A DNA stretch of 64,000 nucleotides, taken from contig NC_008027.1 in NCBI RefSeq assembly GCF_000026105.1, forward strand, positions 1,690,001-1,754,000. Reading direction: 5' to 3'. The DNA is from Pseudomonas entomophila L48 (GTDB taxonomy: Bacteria; Pseudomonadota; Gammaproteobacteria; Pseudomonadales; Pseudomonadaceae). The position numbers and the translations under genes were made by a program. Below, in pieces: positions 27,645 to 36,274 of the stretch. Within the stretch, counting starts at the first letter, position 1. Each line of letters starts with the position of its first letter. The notes beneath the pieces are model-generated. The model was not told the DNA's origin. It made no database searches and saw only the letters and a list, made by a program, of their open reading frames with translations.

Positions 27645-27701
27645 CGTCCGTACAAGCCAAGGGGTCTTTGGCATAGAAAGACGCTGATGAGGAACAGTCT
27701 G

Positions 27702-29135
27702 ATGGCTGGCAAAACGCTCTACGACAAACTCTGGGACGCCCATGAGGTCAAGCGCCGCGATGACGGCTCGTCCTTGATCTACATCGATCGCCACATCATC
27801 CACGAAGTGACGTCGCCCCAGGCCTTCGAGGGCCTGCGCCTGGCCAGCCGCAAGCCATGGCGCATCGACACCAACATCGCCACCCCCGACCACAACGTGC
27901 CGACCACGCCGGAGCGCAAGGGCGGCATCGAGGCCATCGTCGACCAGGTGTCGCGCCTGCAGGTACAGACCCTCGATGAGAACTGTGACGAATATGGCAT
28001 CGTCGAATTCAAGATGAATGACGAGCGCCAGGGCATCGTCCACGTCATCAGCCCCGAGCAGGGCGCCACCTTGCCGGGCATGACCGTGGTCTGCGGCGAC
28101 TCGCACACCTCCACCCACGGCGCATTCGGCGCCCTGGCCCATGGCATCGGCACCTCCGAGGTCGAGCACGTGCTCGCCACCCAGTGCCTGGTGGCCAAGA
28201 AAATGAAGAACATGCTGGTGCGCGTCGAGGGCGAGTTGCCTGCCGGCGTCACCGCCAAGGACATCGTTCTCGCCGTGATCGGCAAGATCGGCACCGCGGG
28301 CGGCAACGGCCACGCCATGGAGTTCGCCGGCAGCGCCATCCGCGAATTGTCGATGGAAGGCCGCATGACCATCTGCAACATGTCCATCGAGGCGGGCGCC
28401 CGTGTGGGCCTGGTGGCGGTCGACGACACCACCGTGAACTACGTCGAAGGCCGCCCCTATGCGCCCAAGGGCGAGCAGTGGAAGCAGGCCGTCGCCAGCT
28501 GGAAGGGCTTGGTATCCGACGCTGACGCCGTGTTCGACACCCTGGTCGAGCTGGACGCCGCGCAGATCAAGCCGCAGGTCAGCTGGGGCACTTCGCCGGA
28601 GATGGTCCTGGCCGTCGACCAGTGTGTGCCGGACCCGGCCGCCGAGGCCGACCTGATCAAGCGTGGCTCGATCGAGCGCGCCCTCAAGTACATGGGCCTG
28701 AGCGCCAACCAGGCGATCACCGACATCAAGCTCGACCGCGTGTTCATCGGTTCGTGCACCAACTCGCGCATCGAAGACCTGCGCGCTGCCGCCGAGATCG
28801 CCAAGGGCCGCAAGGTCGCCGCCAACGTCAAGCAGGCACTGGTGGTGCCGGGCTCGGGCCTGGTCAAGGCCCAGGCCGAGCGCGAGGGGCTGGACAAGAT
28901 CTTCCTCGAAGCCGGTTTCGAATGGCGTGAGCCAGGCTGCTCGATGTGCCTGGCGATGAACCCGGACCGCCTGGAGAGCGGCGAGCATTGCGCGTCCACC
29001 TCCAACCGCAACTTCGAGGGCCGCCAGGGCGCCGGTGGCCGCACCCACCTGGTCAGCCCGGCCATGGCCGCCGCCGCCGCGGTGACCGGCCACTTCATCG
29101 ATGTCCGCGAGTTGATCCAAGGGAGCGCAGCATGA
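27702..29135 (+). CDS. leuC: 3-isopropylmalate dehydratase large subunit
   Basis: With LeuD it isomerises 2- to 3-isopropylmalate in leucine synthesis, using a [4Fe-4S] cluster. Cluster ligands are in [12 protein letters not shown] near residue 347 and [12 protein letters not shown] near 410. Substrate residues in [21 protein letters not shown] follow the aconitase pattern. The ATG at 27702 has GAGGAA 7 bp upstream and gives 477 residues; an ATG 15 bp before is less good. Its stop overlaps the leuD start (ATGA). Confidence 0.97.
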   Translation: MAGKTLYDKLWDAHEVKRRDDGSSLIYIDRHIIHEVTSPQAFEGLRLASRKPWRIDTNIATPDHNVPTTPERKGGIEAIVDQVSRLQVQTLDENCDEYGIVEFKMNDERQGIVHVISPEQGATLPGMTVVCGDSHTSTHGAFGALAHGIGTSEVEHVLATQCLVAKKMKNMLVRVEGELPAGVTAKDIVLAVIGKIGTAGGNGHAMEFAGSAIRELSMEGRMTICNMSIEAGARVGLVAVDDTTVNYVEGRPYAPKGEQWKQAVASWKGLVSDADAVFDTLVELDAAQIKPQVSWGTSPEMVLAVDQCVPDPAAEADLIKRGSIERALKYMGLSANQAITDIKLDRVFIGSCTNSRIEDLRAAAEIAKGRKVAANVKQALVVPGSGLVKAQAEREGLDKIFLEAGFEWREPGCSMCLAMNPDRLESGEHCASTSNRNFEGRQGAGGRTHLVSPAMAAAAAVTGHFIDVRELIQGSAA

Positions 29136-29776
29136 AAGCCTTTACCCAGCACATCGGCTTGGTCGCGCCATTGGACCGTGCCAACGTCGACACCGACCAG
29201 ATCATTCCCAAGCAATTCCTGAAGTCGATCAAGCGCACCGGCTTCGGCCCGAACCTGTTCGACGAGTGGCGCTATCTTGACGTTGGCCAGCCTTACCAGG
29301 ACAACAGCAAGCGCCCGCTCAACCAGGACTTCGTGCTCAACCACGCCCGTTACCAAGGTGCCAGTGTATTGCTGGCCCGTGAGAACTTCGGCTGCGGCTC
29401 GAGCCGCGAGCACGCCCCTTGGGCGCTCGATGAGTACGGTTTCCGCAGCGTGATCGCCCCCAGCTTCGCCGACATCTTCTTCAACAACAGCTTCAAGAAC
29501 GGCTTGTTGCCGATCATTCTCGACGCCGCTGAAGTCGATGAATTGTTCAAGCAGGTCGAGGCCACCCCGGGCTACCAGCTGACCATCGACCTCGAAGCCC
29601 AGGCGGTGACCCGCCCGGACGGCAAGGTGCTGAAGTTCGAGATCGACGCGTTCCGCAAGCACTGCCTGCTCAATGGCCTGGATGACATCGGCCTGACGCT
29701 GCAGGACAGCGACGCGATCAAGGCGTTCGAGGGCAAGCACCGCGCCAGCCAGCCCTGGTTGTTCCGCGACGCTTGA
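29132..29776 (+). CDS. leuD: 3-isopropylmalate dehydratase small subunit
   Basis: The swivelling aconitase domain 4 that completes the LeuCD active site. It starts [20 protein letters not shown] and has [18 protein letters not shown] near residue 85, the family signature. 214 residues, standard. It overlaps leuC by 4 bp (translational coupling) and is followed by 107 bp with two strong inverted repeats before leuB. Confidence 0.97.
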   Translation: MKAFTQHIGLVAPLDRANVDTDQIIPKQFLKSIKRTGFGPNLFDEWRYLDVGQPYQDNSKRPLNQDFVLNHARYQGASVLLARENFGCGSSREHAPWALDEYGFRSVIAPSFADIFFNNSFKNGLLPIILDAAEVDELFKQVEATPGYQLTIDLEAQAVTRPDGKVLKFEIDAFRKHCLLNGLDDIGLTLQDSDAIKAFEGKHRASQPWLFRDA

Positions 29777-29790
29777 GTGATTGCGGTTTA

Positions 29791-29860
29791 CCCGGCATCG
29801 CGTGGCGATTGTGAGCTACGATGCCGGGCCGGATTTTTCGGCGCGCCGACAGGGCGCGCC
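29791..29860 (+). repeat. Two inverted repeats between leuD and leuB
   Basis: CCCGGCATCG (29791-29800) pairs with CGATGCCGGG (29819-29828), and GGCGCGCC occurs twice (29840-29847 and 29853-29860) as a short hairpin. The first could partly end the leuCD transcript; no long T-run follows either. Confidence 0.55.
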
Positions 29861-29883
29861 GCTTGATTGGATACGAGGAAAGC

Positions 29884-30966
29884 ATGAGCAAGCAGATTCT
29901 GATTCTCCCAGGTGATGGCATCGGCCCGGAAATCATGGCCGAGGCGGTCAAGGTACTGGAGCTGGCCAACGACAAGTTCCAGCTCGGCTTCAGCCTCGCC
30001 CACGACGTGATCGGTGGCGCGGCCATCGACAAGCACGGCGTGCCACTGGCCGACGAGACCCTCGAGCGCGCGCGCCAGGCTGACGCGGTGCTGCTGGGCG
30101 CCGTGGGCGGCCCGAAGTGGGACAAGATCGAGCGTGACATCCGCCCGGAGCGCGGCCTGCTGAAGATCCGCTCGCAACTGGGCCTGTTCGCCAACCTGCG
30201 CCCGGCGATCCTCTATCCGCAACTGGCCGATGCCTCGTCGCTCAAGCCCGAGATTGTTTCTGGCCTGGACATCCTCATCGTCCGTGAGCTCACCGGCGGC
30301 ATCTACTTCGGCGCGCCACGCGGCCAGCGCGAGCTGGAAGGTGGCGAGCGCCAGGCCTACGACACCCTGCCATACAGCGAAAGCGAAGTACGCCGCATCG
30401 CCCGTGTCGGTTTCGACATGGCCCGCGTGCGTGGCAAGAAGCTGTGCTCGGTGGACAAGGCCAACGTCCTCGCCTCCAGCCAGCTGTGGCGCGAAGTGGT
30501 GGAAGAGGTGGCCAAGGACTACCCGGACGTCGAGCTGAGCCACATGTACGTCGATAACGCCGCGATGCAGCTGGTACGCGCGCCCAAGCAGTTCGACGTG
30601 GTGGTGACCGACAACATGTTCGGCGACATCCTGTCGGATGAGGCTTCCATGCTCACCGGCTCGATCGGCATGCTGCCTTCGGCATCGCTGGACGCCGACA
30701 ACAAGGGCATGTACGAGCCGTGCCACGGCTCGGCCCCGGACATCGCCGGGCAGGGCATCGCCAACCCGCTGGCGACCATCCTCTCGGTGTCGATGATGCT
30801 GCGCTACAGCTTCAACCAGTCGGCCGCCGCCGAAGCCATCGAGCAGGCCGTGAGCCTGGTCCTGGACCAGGGCCTGCGCACCGGTGACATCTGGTCGGCC
30901 GGTTGCACCAAGGTCGGTACGCAGGAAATGGGCGACGCAGTAGTCGCAGCGCTGCGGAATCTGTAA
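29884..30966 (+). CDS. leuB: 3-isopropylmalate dehydrogenase
   Basis: Oxidises and decarboxylates 3-isopropylmalate to 2-oxoisocaproate with NAD. The N-terminal [30 protein letters not shown] near residue 137, and the metal-binding [17 protein letters not shown] near 240 are all present. 360 residues, standard. ACGAGGAAAGC gives a good ribosome site. It lies 107 bp after leuD and 63 bp before asd. P. aeruginosa has a methyltransferase gene between leuD and leuB; it is absent here. Confidence 0.97.
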   Translation: MSKQILILPGDGIGPEIMAEAVKVLELANDKFQLGFSLAHDVIGGAAIDKHGVPLADETLERARQADAVLLGAVGGPKWDKIERDIRPERGLLKIRSQLGLFANLRPAILYPQLADASSLKPEIVSGLDILIVRELTGGIYFGAPRGQRELEGGERQAYDTLPYSESEVRRIARVGFDMARVRGKKLCSVDKANVLASSQLWREVVEEVAKDYPDVELSHMYVDNAAMQLVRAPKQFDVVVTDNMFGDILSDEASMLTGSIGMLPSASLDADNKGMYEPCHGSAPDIAGQGIANPLATILSVSMMLRYSFNQSAAAEAIEQAVSLVLDQGLRTGDIWSAGCTKVGTQEMGDAVVAALRNL

Positions 30967-31029
30967 TCTCTCTGGCCCGCCACCAAAAACTCCCGGTGGC
31001 GGCCCACTTTTAGCAAAGGTGTAGTTGCG

Positions 31030-32142
31030 ATGAAACGTGTAGGTCTGATCGGTTGGCGTGGAATGGTCGGTTCCGTGCTCATGCAGCGGATGCTCGAAGA
31101 GCAGGACTTCGACCTGATCGAGCCGGTGTTCTTCACCACCTCCAATGTGGGTGGCCAAGGCCCTGCCGTGGGCAAGGACATTGCCCCGCTGAAGGATGCC
31201 TACAGCATTGAAGAGCTCAAGACCCTCGACGTGATCCTGACCTGCCAGGGCGGCGACTACACCAACGAAGTCTTCCCCAAGCTGCGCGAAGCCGGCTGGC
31301 AGGGGTACTGGATCGACGCCGCTTCCTCGCTGCGCATGCAGGATGACGCGGTGATCATCCTCGACCCGGTCAACCGCAAGGTCATCGACCAGCAGCTGGA
31401 CGCGGGCACCAAGAACTACATCGGCGGCAACTGCACCGTCAGCCTGATGCTGATGGGCCTGGGCGGCCTGTTCGAAGCCGGCCTGGTCGAGTGGATGAGC
31501 GCCATGACCTACCAGGCGGCCTCGGGCGCCGGCGCGCAGAACATGCGTGAGCTGATCAAGCAGATGGGCGGTATCCATGCGGCGGTGGCCGATGACCTGG
31601 CCAACCCGGCCAGCGCCATTCTCGACATCGACCGCAAGGTGGCCGAAACCATGCGTGGCGAGGGCTTCCCGACCGAGAACTTCGGCGTGCCGCTGGCTGG
31701 CAGCCTGATTCCGTGGATCGACAAGGAGCTGCCGAACGGGCAGAGCCGTGAAGAGTGGAAGGCCCAGGCCGAGACCAACAAGATCCTCGGCCGTTTCAAG
31801 AGCCCGATTCCGGTCGACGGTATCTGCGTGCGCATCGGCGCCATGCGCTGCCACAGCCAGGCGCTGACCATCAAGTTGAACAAGGATGTGCCGCTGGCCG
31901 ATATCGAAGGGCTGATCAGTCAGCACAACCCTTGGGTGAAGCTGGTACCGAACCAGCGTGAGATCAGCATGCAGGAGCTGAGCCCGACCAATGTGACCGG
32001 GACGCTGAATGTTCCTGTGGGGCGGCTGCGCAAGCTGAACATGGGGTCGCAGTATCTTGGGGCATTCACGGTGGGTGACCAGCTGCTGTGGGGGGCGGCC
32101 GAGCCGCTGCGTCGCATGCTGCGGATTCTGCTGGAGCGGTGA
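31030..32142 (+). CDS. asd: Aspartate-semialdehyde dehydrogenase
   Basis: Makes aspartate semialdehyde from aspartyl phosphate with NADPH, feeding lysine, threonine, methionine and diaminopimelate. N-terminal [17 protein letters not shown] is the Rossmann motif, the catalytic Cys is in [11 protein letters not shown] near residue 135 and the His in [17 protein letters not shown] near 275. 370 residues, the long E. coli-like form. A hairpin (GCCCGCCACC with GGTGGCGGCC, about 30974-31004) lies in the gap after leuB and may attenuate. A terminator follows the gene. Confidence 0.97.
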   Translation: MKRVGLIGWRGMVGSVLMQRMLEEQDFDLIEPVFFTTSNVGGQGPAVGKDIAPLKDAYSIEELKTLDVILTCQGGDYTNEVFPKLREAGWQGYWIDAASSLRMQDDAVIILDPVNRKVIDQQLDAGTKNYIGGNCTVSLMLMGLGGLFEAGLVEWMSAMTYQAASGAGAQNMRELIKQMGGIHAAVADDLANPASAILDIDRKVAETMRGEGFPTENFGVPLAGSLIPWIDKELPNGQSREEWKAQAETNKILGRFKSPIPVDGICVRIGAMRCHSQALTIKLNKDVPLADIEGLISQHNPWVKLVPNQREISMQELSPTNVTGTLNVPVGRLRKLNMGSQYLGAFTVGDQLLWGAAEPLRRMLRILLER

Positions 32143-32171
32143 TTCGGCTTTGGATTGACGCTTGATTCGAG

Positions 32172-32203
32172 AAACCCGTGCCTTGAGTGGTGCGGGTTTT
32201 TTT
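32172..32203 (+). terminator. Terminator of asd
   Basis: AAACCCGTGCC pairs imperfectly with GGTGCGGGTTT, then TTTTT. It lies 30 bp after the stop and marks the end of the leu-asd block. Confidence 0.85.
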
Positions 32204-32281
32204 ATGGGTGATTGGATCTGGTTAGTCGGTTAGTTGGTTCTGGGCCTTATGGGCATATCCGTTTGCTATGTAGACGCTGAT

Positions 32282-32555
32282 TCACCTTTCCGCCCTTACG
32301 GCGGGTTACTTTGGTCTTGGCCAAAGTAACCAAAGCCGCTCGCTCCATCATACGGCCCCTACGCTACGCTTCGGGGTCCCTTCGCTCCGGCGCCTTCCGG
32401 GCCCGCGCGGCCTACGACTTGCTGCGCAAGTCTACATCTCGCGCCTTCGGCTAACGCCGAAGGGTGCTGCGCACCTGGCCCTCCAGACGCCTGCGCTCAG
32501 CCTCCTGAAGTCGCGAAGTTACGGGCGGCGCCTGGGCAGGCGCAGCTGTCGCTAG
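32282..32555 (+). repeat. Intergenic element, copy B (about 274 bp)
   Basis: Almost identical to copy A (8148-8422), same orientation. Its hairpin is one base pair shorter on both sides (32304-32314 with 32321-32331), keeping perfect pairing and the TCTTGG loop. The rest runs CGCTCGCTCCATCATACGGC to GCAGCTGTCGCTAG as in copy A. It lies 80 bp after the asd terminator. No gene inside. Confidence 0.87.
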
Positions 32556-32582
32556 TTGTTTATTCGTGACCTCAAGTACGCA

Positions 32583-32653
32583 TTCGCCGGCAAAGCCGGC
32601 TCCTACCGGACGGTGCACGCCGCTCCATTGTAGGAGCCGGCTTTGCCGGCGAA
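32583..32653. repeat. REP pair (TTCGCCGGC type)
   Basis: TTCGCCGGCAAAGCCGGCTC and its reverse complement around a 30-bp centre. It stands between copy B and the 7-bp tandem repeat. Confidence 0.85.
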
Positions 32654-32708
32654 CCAATGGCACAAACAACCCAACAATAAAAGATCTACATATCTATCAA
32701 ACTTTTCT

Positions 32709-32869
32709 GCTCTTCGCTCTTCGCTCTTCGCTCTTCGCTCTTCGCTCTTCGCTCTTCGCTCTTCGCTCTTCGCTCTTCGCTCTTCGCTCTTCGCTCTTCG
32801 CTCTTCGCTCTTCGCTCTTCGCTCTTCGCTCTTCGCTCTTCGCTCTTCGCTCTTCGCTCTTCGCTCTTC
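32709..32869. repeat. Heptanucleotide tandem repeat, 23 perfect copies of GCTCTTC
   Basis: The unit GCTCTTC repeats without a single change for 161 bp and ends in a partial GCTTC. Since 7 is not a multiple of 3, every frame reads the same seven-residue word: LRSSLFA on the plus strand and SEERRAK on the minus strand. Frames therefore stay open by composition; no start with a ribosome site supports a gene. Such arrays change copy number by slippage. Confidence 0.95.
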
Positions 32870-32922
32870 GCTTCTGCGAGCGCGCAGCGCCTCGCCCGGC
32901 TTTTGATCTTGATGCGCGGTAG

Positions 32923-33190
32923 TCCAGGCGCCGCCAAATGCGACTTCAGGAGGCCGAGTGGAGTTCTTGCGTAGTGGGGCGACGGCCATGGATGGCCGTC
33001 GAGCGCTGCGCCCCAGGATGGGGCGTTCAGCGCGGTACCCACGGGAGCAAGAACGGAGCGAGGGAACCCCGGAGCGAAGCGTAGGGGCCGGATGATGGAG
33101 CGAGCGGTTTTGCCTACTTTTTCCAAGAAAAAAGTAGGCCGCCGTAAGGGCGGAAAGGTGAGTCAGCGTCTCTATCGCCAATGGATATGC
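32923..33190 (-). repeat. Intergenic element, copy C (diverged, inverted)
   Basis: Opposite in orientation to copies A and B. Both ends are clearly related (minus strand: GCATATCCATTGGCGATAG, then CACCTTTCCGCCCTTACGGC, CCGCTCGCTCCATCATCCGG, and GCCTCCTGAAGTCGC near the far end). The middle (about 32960-33060) is unrelated to A and B. Its hairpin has a different stem (33112-33122 with 33129-33139) but still pairs perfectly around the loop TCTTGG. It ends 77 bp before the GFA gene. Confidence 0.78.
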
Positions 33191-33267
33191 TCACATCCGC
33201 CCAAACCCACACTCTGAAAGCCGAAGCCTATACTCCCAATCCCCCAACCCAGCACGGAGCTCCCCAA

Positions 33268-33681
33268 ATGCCCCTGGAAAAACAAGGCACCTGCCTCTGC
33301 GGCAAAACCCACCTCAAGGCCACCGTCGACAACACCCAGATCAGCGCCTGCCACTGCAGCATGTGCCGCAAGTGGACCGGCGGCCCGCTGCTGGCCGTGC
33401 ATTGCACCCAACCCCCGCAGATCGAGGGCCCCGAGCCCAGCGTCTACGACTCGTCCCCCTGGGCCCAGCGTGGCTTTTGCGGCCACTGCGGCACCCACCT
33501 GTTCTATCGGGTGAAACAGAGCGACATCTACATCCTGCCCATCGGCCTGCTCGATGGCGACGAAGCCTGGGACTTCGACCTGCAGATCTTCATCGATGAA
33601 AAACCCGCCTGGTACTGCTTCAAGAACGAGACCAAGGAATTGACGGGTCAGCAAGCGTTCGAACTGTTCACCTCGCAATAG
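33268..33681 (+). CDS. GFA family zinc protein (glutathione-dependent formaldehyde-activating fold)
   Basis: A 137-residue protein with the GFA/CENP-V zinc fold. Cys ligands are CLCGKTHLKA (residues 9-12), SACHCSMCRKWTG near 31 and FCGHCGTHLFY near 73. Start at 33268 (MPLEKQGTCLCG) has an AGCTCCCC flank and no strong Shine-Dalgarno; the longer open frame runs back into repeat copy C and is rejected. The family name comes from a S-hydroxymethylglutathione synthase, but most members have no proven reaction. Single gene next to the FKBP gene. Confidence 0.85.
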   Translation: MPLEKQGTCLCGKTHLKATVDNTQISACHCSMCRKWTGGPLLAVHCTQPPQIEGPEPSVYDSSPWAQRGFCGHCGTHLFYRVKQSDIYILPIGLLDGDEAWDFDLQIFIDEKPAWYCFKNETKELTGQQAFELFTSQ

Positions 33682-33764
33682 AAACCACCCGGCACACTTG
33701 CCAAAACAAACCATTCCTGAGAAAACGGCGCCCTTTGTCTGAATGCCCCAGGGAGAATCCGATC

Positions 33765-34103
33765 ATGACCAGTGAACTGCACATCACCGACCTGCACGAA
33801 GGCGACGGCAAAACCGTGGTCAAGGGCGCGCTGATCACCACCCAGTACACCGGCTGGCTGGCCGACGGCAGCGAGTTCGACTCGTCCTGGTCGCGCGGCA
33901 AGCCGTTCCAGTGCGTGATCGGCACCGGCCGGGTGATCAAGGGCTGGGACCAGGGCCTGATGGGCATGCGCGTCGGTGGCAAGCGCAAGCTGCAGGTGCC
34001 CGCGCACCTGGGGTATGGCGAACGGACCATGGGCAAGATCCCGCCGAATTCGGACCTGACCTTCGAGATCGAACTGCTCGAAGTGCTGACCCGCGACGAT
34101 TGA
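33765..34103 (+). CDS. FKBP-type peptidyl-prolyl isomerase
   Basis: A single-domain FKBP of 112 residues without signal peptide, so cytoplasmic. The active-site pattern is visible: YTGWLADGSEFDSSWSRGKP, IGTGRVIKGWDQGLMGMRVG and LGYGERTMGKIPPNSDLTFE. It helps proline isomerisation in folding. Start at 33765 follows GGGAGAATCC. The flanking GFA and phosphatase genes give no functional link. Confidence 0.93.
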   Translation: MTSELHITDLHEGDGKTVVKGALITTQYTGWLADGSEFDSSWSRGKPFQCVIGTGRVIKGWDQGLMGMRVGGKRKLQVPAHLGYGERTMGKIPPNSDLTFEIELLEVLTRDD

Positions 34104-34315
34104 GCCAAACGCCATAATTCGGCAACACACAAGCACTAGTGTGGGCTTGTCGAAGGAACGGCATGTGCATTCAGGGAGGAACCAAAGGGCTTGAGGGCAC
34201 TCTGACCCTCACTCGCTGCCACGGATGGCATTCACGACAGGGACGCCCGGCGGCTGCGGCCGCAGGGCAATGTGACGAGGCATCCCGATTCTCCTTGTCA
34301 CAAGAGCCTGCCTTG

Positions 34316-34978
34316 ATGAAGTTGCCAACTTTCTTGCGCCGTCGTCGCCACTTGTTGTTGAGCCTGGCGCTCGCCGCTGCGGCTGTGCCGTTGGCGCTGG
34401 ACGTGGTCGAAAGCCGCGCACAACCGGTGGATGGCACTCAGACACTGGTATTCCTGCGCCATGCCGAAAAACCGGGTGAGGGGCTTGGGCAGTTGAACTG
34501 CCAGGGGCTCAACCGCGCCCTGGACCTGGCCACGCTGCTGCCAGAGCGTTTCGGCAAGGCCGACTACGTGTTCGCCGCCAACCCTTCGCGGCAGGTCGAA
34601 GAGGGCAGCCAGGACCAGAGCTACAGCTACATTCGCCCCCTGATGACCATCACTCCCAGCGCCATCCGCCTGGGCCTGCCGGTGAACATCGACTACGGCG
34701 CCAACGACACCGACGACCTCGCCGACGAACTGCTGCGCGACAAGTACCGCAACGCCACGGTCTACACCGCCTGGTCCCATGGCTACCTCCCCGAACTCAT
34801 CAATACCGTGGCCGGCAAGGCCCTCGGCGAAAAGCGGGTGATCACCGAAGACTGGAACGGCGACGATTTCGACACGCTCTACGTGCTCACCCTGACCTGG
34901 CGCGACGGCAAGGCCAGCCTGCTCAGCCGCAACGTGCGCCAAGGGCTCGACCACGGTGCCCATGGCTGTCCGACCTGA
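34316..34978 (+). CDS. Histidine phosphatase family protein, exported
   Basis: A 220-residue protein with a basic start and one hydrophobic helix (RRRRHLLLSLALAAAAVPLA), a signal peptide or anchor. The phosphohistidine motif is present as VFLRHAEKPGEG near residue 46 (RHA in place of RHG) and the second His as TAWSHGYLPELI near 152. Short for the family; the acid residue is not obvious. It may act on a phosphate ester in the periplasm. The start at 34316 is chosen at the signal peptide; 34104-34315 upstream holds no gene. Confidence 0.78.
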   Translation: MKLPTFLRRRRHLLLSLALAAAAVPLALDVVESRAQPVDGTQTLVFLRHAEKPGEGLGQLNCQGLNRALDLATLLPERFGKADYVFAANPSRQVEEGSQDQSYSYIRPLMTITPSAIRLGLPVNIDYGANDTDDLADELLRDKYRNATVYTAWSHGYLPELINTVAGKALGEKRVITEDWNGDDFDTLYVLTLTWRDGKASLLSRNVRQGLDHGAHGCPT

Positions 34979-35023
34979 CCTGCTGCTACTGTCTCGGTCT
35001 GCAGACGTGGACAGGGATGTGCG

Positions 35024-36217
35024 ATGAGCCAGCGGGTGACAGTGATCGGTGGAGGGGTGGTCGGCCTGGCGACAGCCTACGCATTGGTGCGCGAAGGGCT
35101 GTCGGTCGACCTGATCGAGGCACGCGACAGCCTGGCCAGTGCCACCAGCTTCGCCAATGGCGGGCAGTTGTCCTATCGCTACGTGGCGCCGCTGGCCGAT
35201 GCGGGCGTGCCCTGGCAGGCGCTTGGCTGGTTGCTGCAGGGCGATTCGCCACTGCGCTTACGCCTGCGTCTGGACCCGGCGCAGTGGCGCTGGCTGGCGG
35301 CCTTCTTGCTCGCTTGCCAGCGCTCGACGAACCGGCGCAACACCTCCCAGCTGCTGGGCCTGGCCTTGGAAAGTCAAGCCGCGTTGGCACGTTGGCGTGA
35401 AGAGGATGCCCTGGAAGACTTCGCCTGGCGGCGTAATGGCAAGCTGGTTGCCTTCCGCACGCCAAAGGCCTTTGCCCATGGGCGTGACCATTTGCTCGAT
35501 CCGCAGGGCCAGCAGGTCTTGGCAGCTGCTGATGTGCGCAGGCTGGACCCGGCGCTGGCCGATGCGCCTTTCATCGGTGGCGTGTTCACACCAGACGAAG
35601 AGGTCGCTGATTGCCACCGTTTCTGCCTGCGTCTGGCCGAGCATTTGCGCGCCTCGGGGCAGTGCCGGTTCTTCCTGGGCAAGCCGGTGACGCGCTTGAT
35701 ACCGCACGGTGGCAAGGTGGTTGAGTTGGCGCTGGGTGATGAGCTACTGGCTGTCGAGCGCCTGGTGCTGTGTGCCGGCCACCGCAGCCCGGGGCTGGCA
35801 TTGCCCGGGCTTGCGTTGCCGGTCTATCCGCTGAAGGGCTACAGCCTGAGCGCCCCCATTACTGACGCGCATCAGGCGCCGGAGGTAAGCCTCACCGATT
35901 ACGAACGCAAGATCGTCTATGCGCGGCTCGACCGGCAATTGCGGGTGGCGGCGATGGTGGACATCGTCGGCTACGACGAATCGGTGGATGCTGGCCGCCT
36001 GCGCAGCATGCGCCGGCTGGCGGGCGAGACGTTGCCGGGAGCCGCGGATTACAGCCAGGCAGTGGAATGGGCTGGGATGCGGCCGGCGACGCCGACCGGG
36101 GTGCCAATCATCGGTGCCACGGTGTACCGCAACCTGTGGATGAACCTGGGGCATGGGGCGCTGGGGTTCACCCTGGCATGCGGCAGTGGCGAGCGATTGG
36201 CCAGGATACTGTGTTGA
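35024..36217 (+). CDS. FAD-dependent D-amino acid dehydrogenase-like oxidoreductase
   Basis: A 397-residue DAO-fold flavoenzyme. The dinucleotide-binding motif VIGGGVVGLATAYALVREG is at residues 7-25, followed by FANGGQLSYRYVAPLA, seen in DadA, and the C-terminal EWAGMRPATPTGVPIIG and GHGALGFTLACGSG. DadA deaminates D-amino acids to 2-oxo acids with respiratory electron transfer. This copy lacks a neighbouring alanine racemase, and it faces a hydantoin-racemase-like gene and an NCS1 permease across a convergent junction, so its substrate may differ from D-alanine. GCGATGAGCC region gives an ATG start, 45 bp after the phosphatase stop. Confidence 0.85.
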   Translation: MSQRVTVIGGGVVGLATAYALVREGLSVDLIEARDSLASATSFANGGQLSYRYVAPLADAGVPWQALGWLLQGDSPLRLRLRLDPAQWRWLAAFLLACQRSTNRRNTSQLLGLALESQAALARWREEDALEDFAWRRNGKLVAFRTPKAFAHGRDHLLDPQGQQVLAAADVRRLDPALADAPFIGGVFTPDEEVADCHRFCLRLAEHLRASGQCRFFLGKPVTRLIPHGGKVVELALGDELLAVERLVLCAGHRSPGLALPGLALPVYPLKGYSLSAPITDAHQAPEVSLTDYERKIVYARLDRQLRVAAMVDIVGYDESVDAGRLRSMRRLAGETLPGAADYSQAVEWAGMRPATPTGVPIIGATVYRNLWMNLGHGALGFTLACGSGERLARILC

Positions 36218-36224
36218 TTGAGCT

Positions 36225-36256
36225 GGCCTCTTCGCCGGCTTGCCGACGAAGAGGCC
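36225..36256. terminator. Convergent hairpin between DadA-like and racemase-like genes
   Basis: GGCCTCTTCG (36225-36234) pairs perfectly with CGAAGAGGCC (36247-36256). No long T-run follows on either strand. It lies between two convergent stops (36217 and 36275) and probably separates the two transcripts. Confidence 0.55.
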
Positions 36257-36274
36257 GGTACGATCAACTTCGAC

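Noticed and set aside
32709..32869. Tandem array considered as a CRISPR or phage attachment region
   Set aside because: The unit is 7 bp with no spacers, and no cas genes or integrase lie nearby.
32566..33181. ORFs of the type LRSSLFA and SEERRAK over the 7-bp array
   Set aside because: They exist only because the 7-bp unit has no stop in any frame. They begin or end inside REP and intergenic elements and have no ribosome-binding site.
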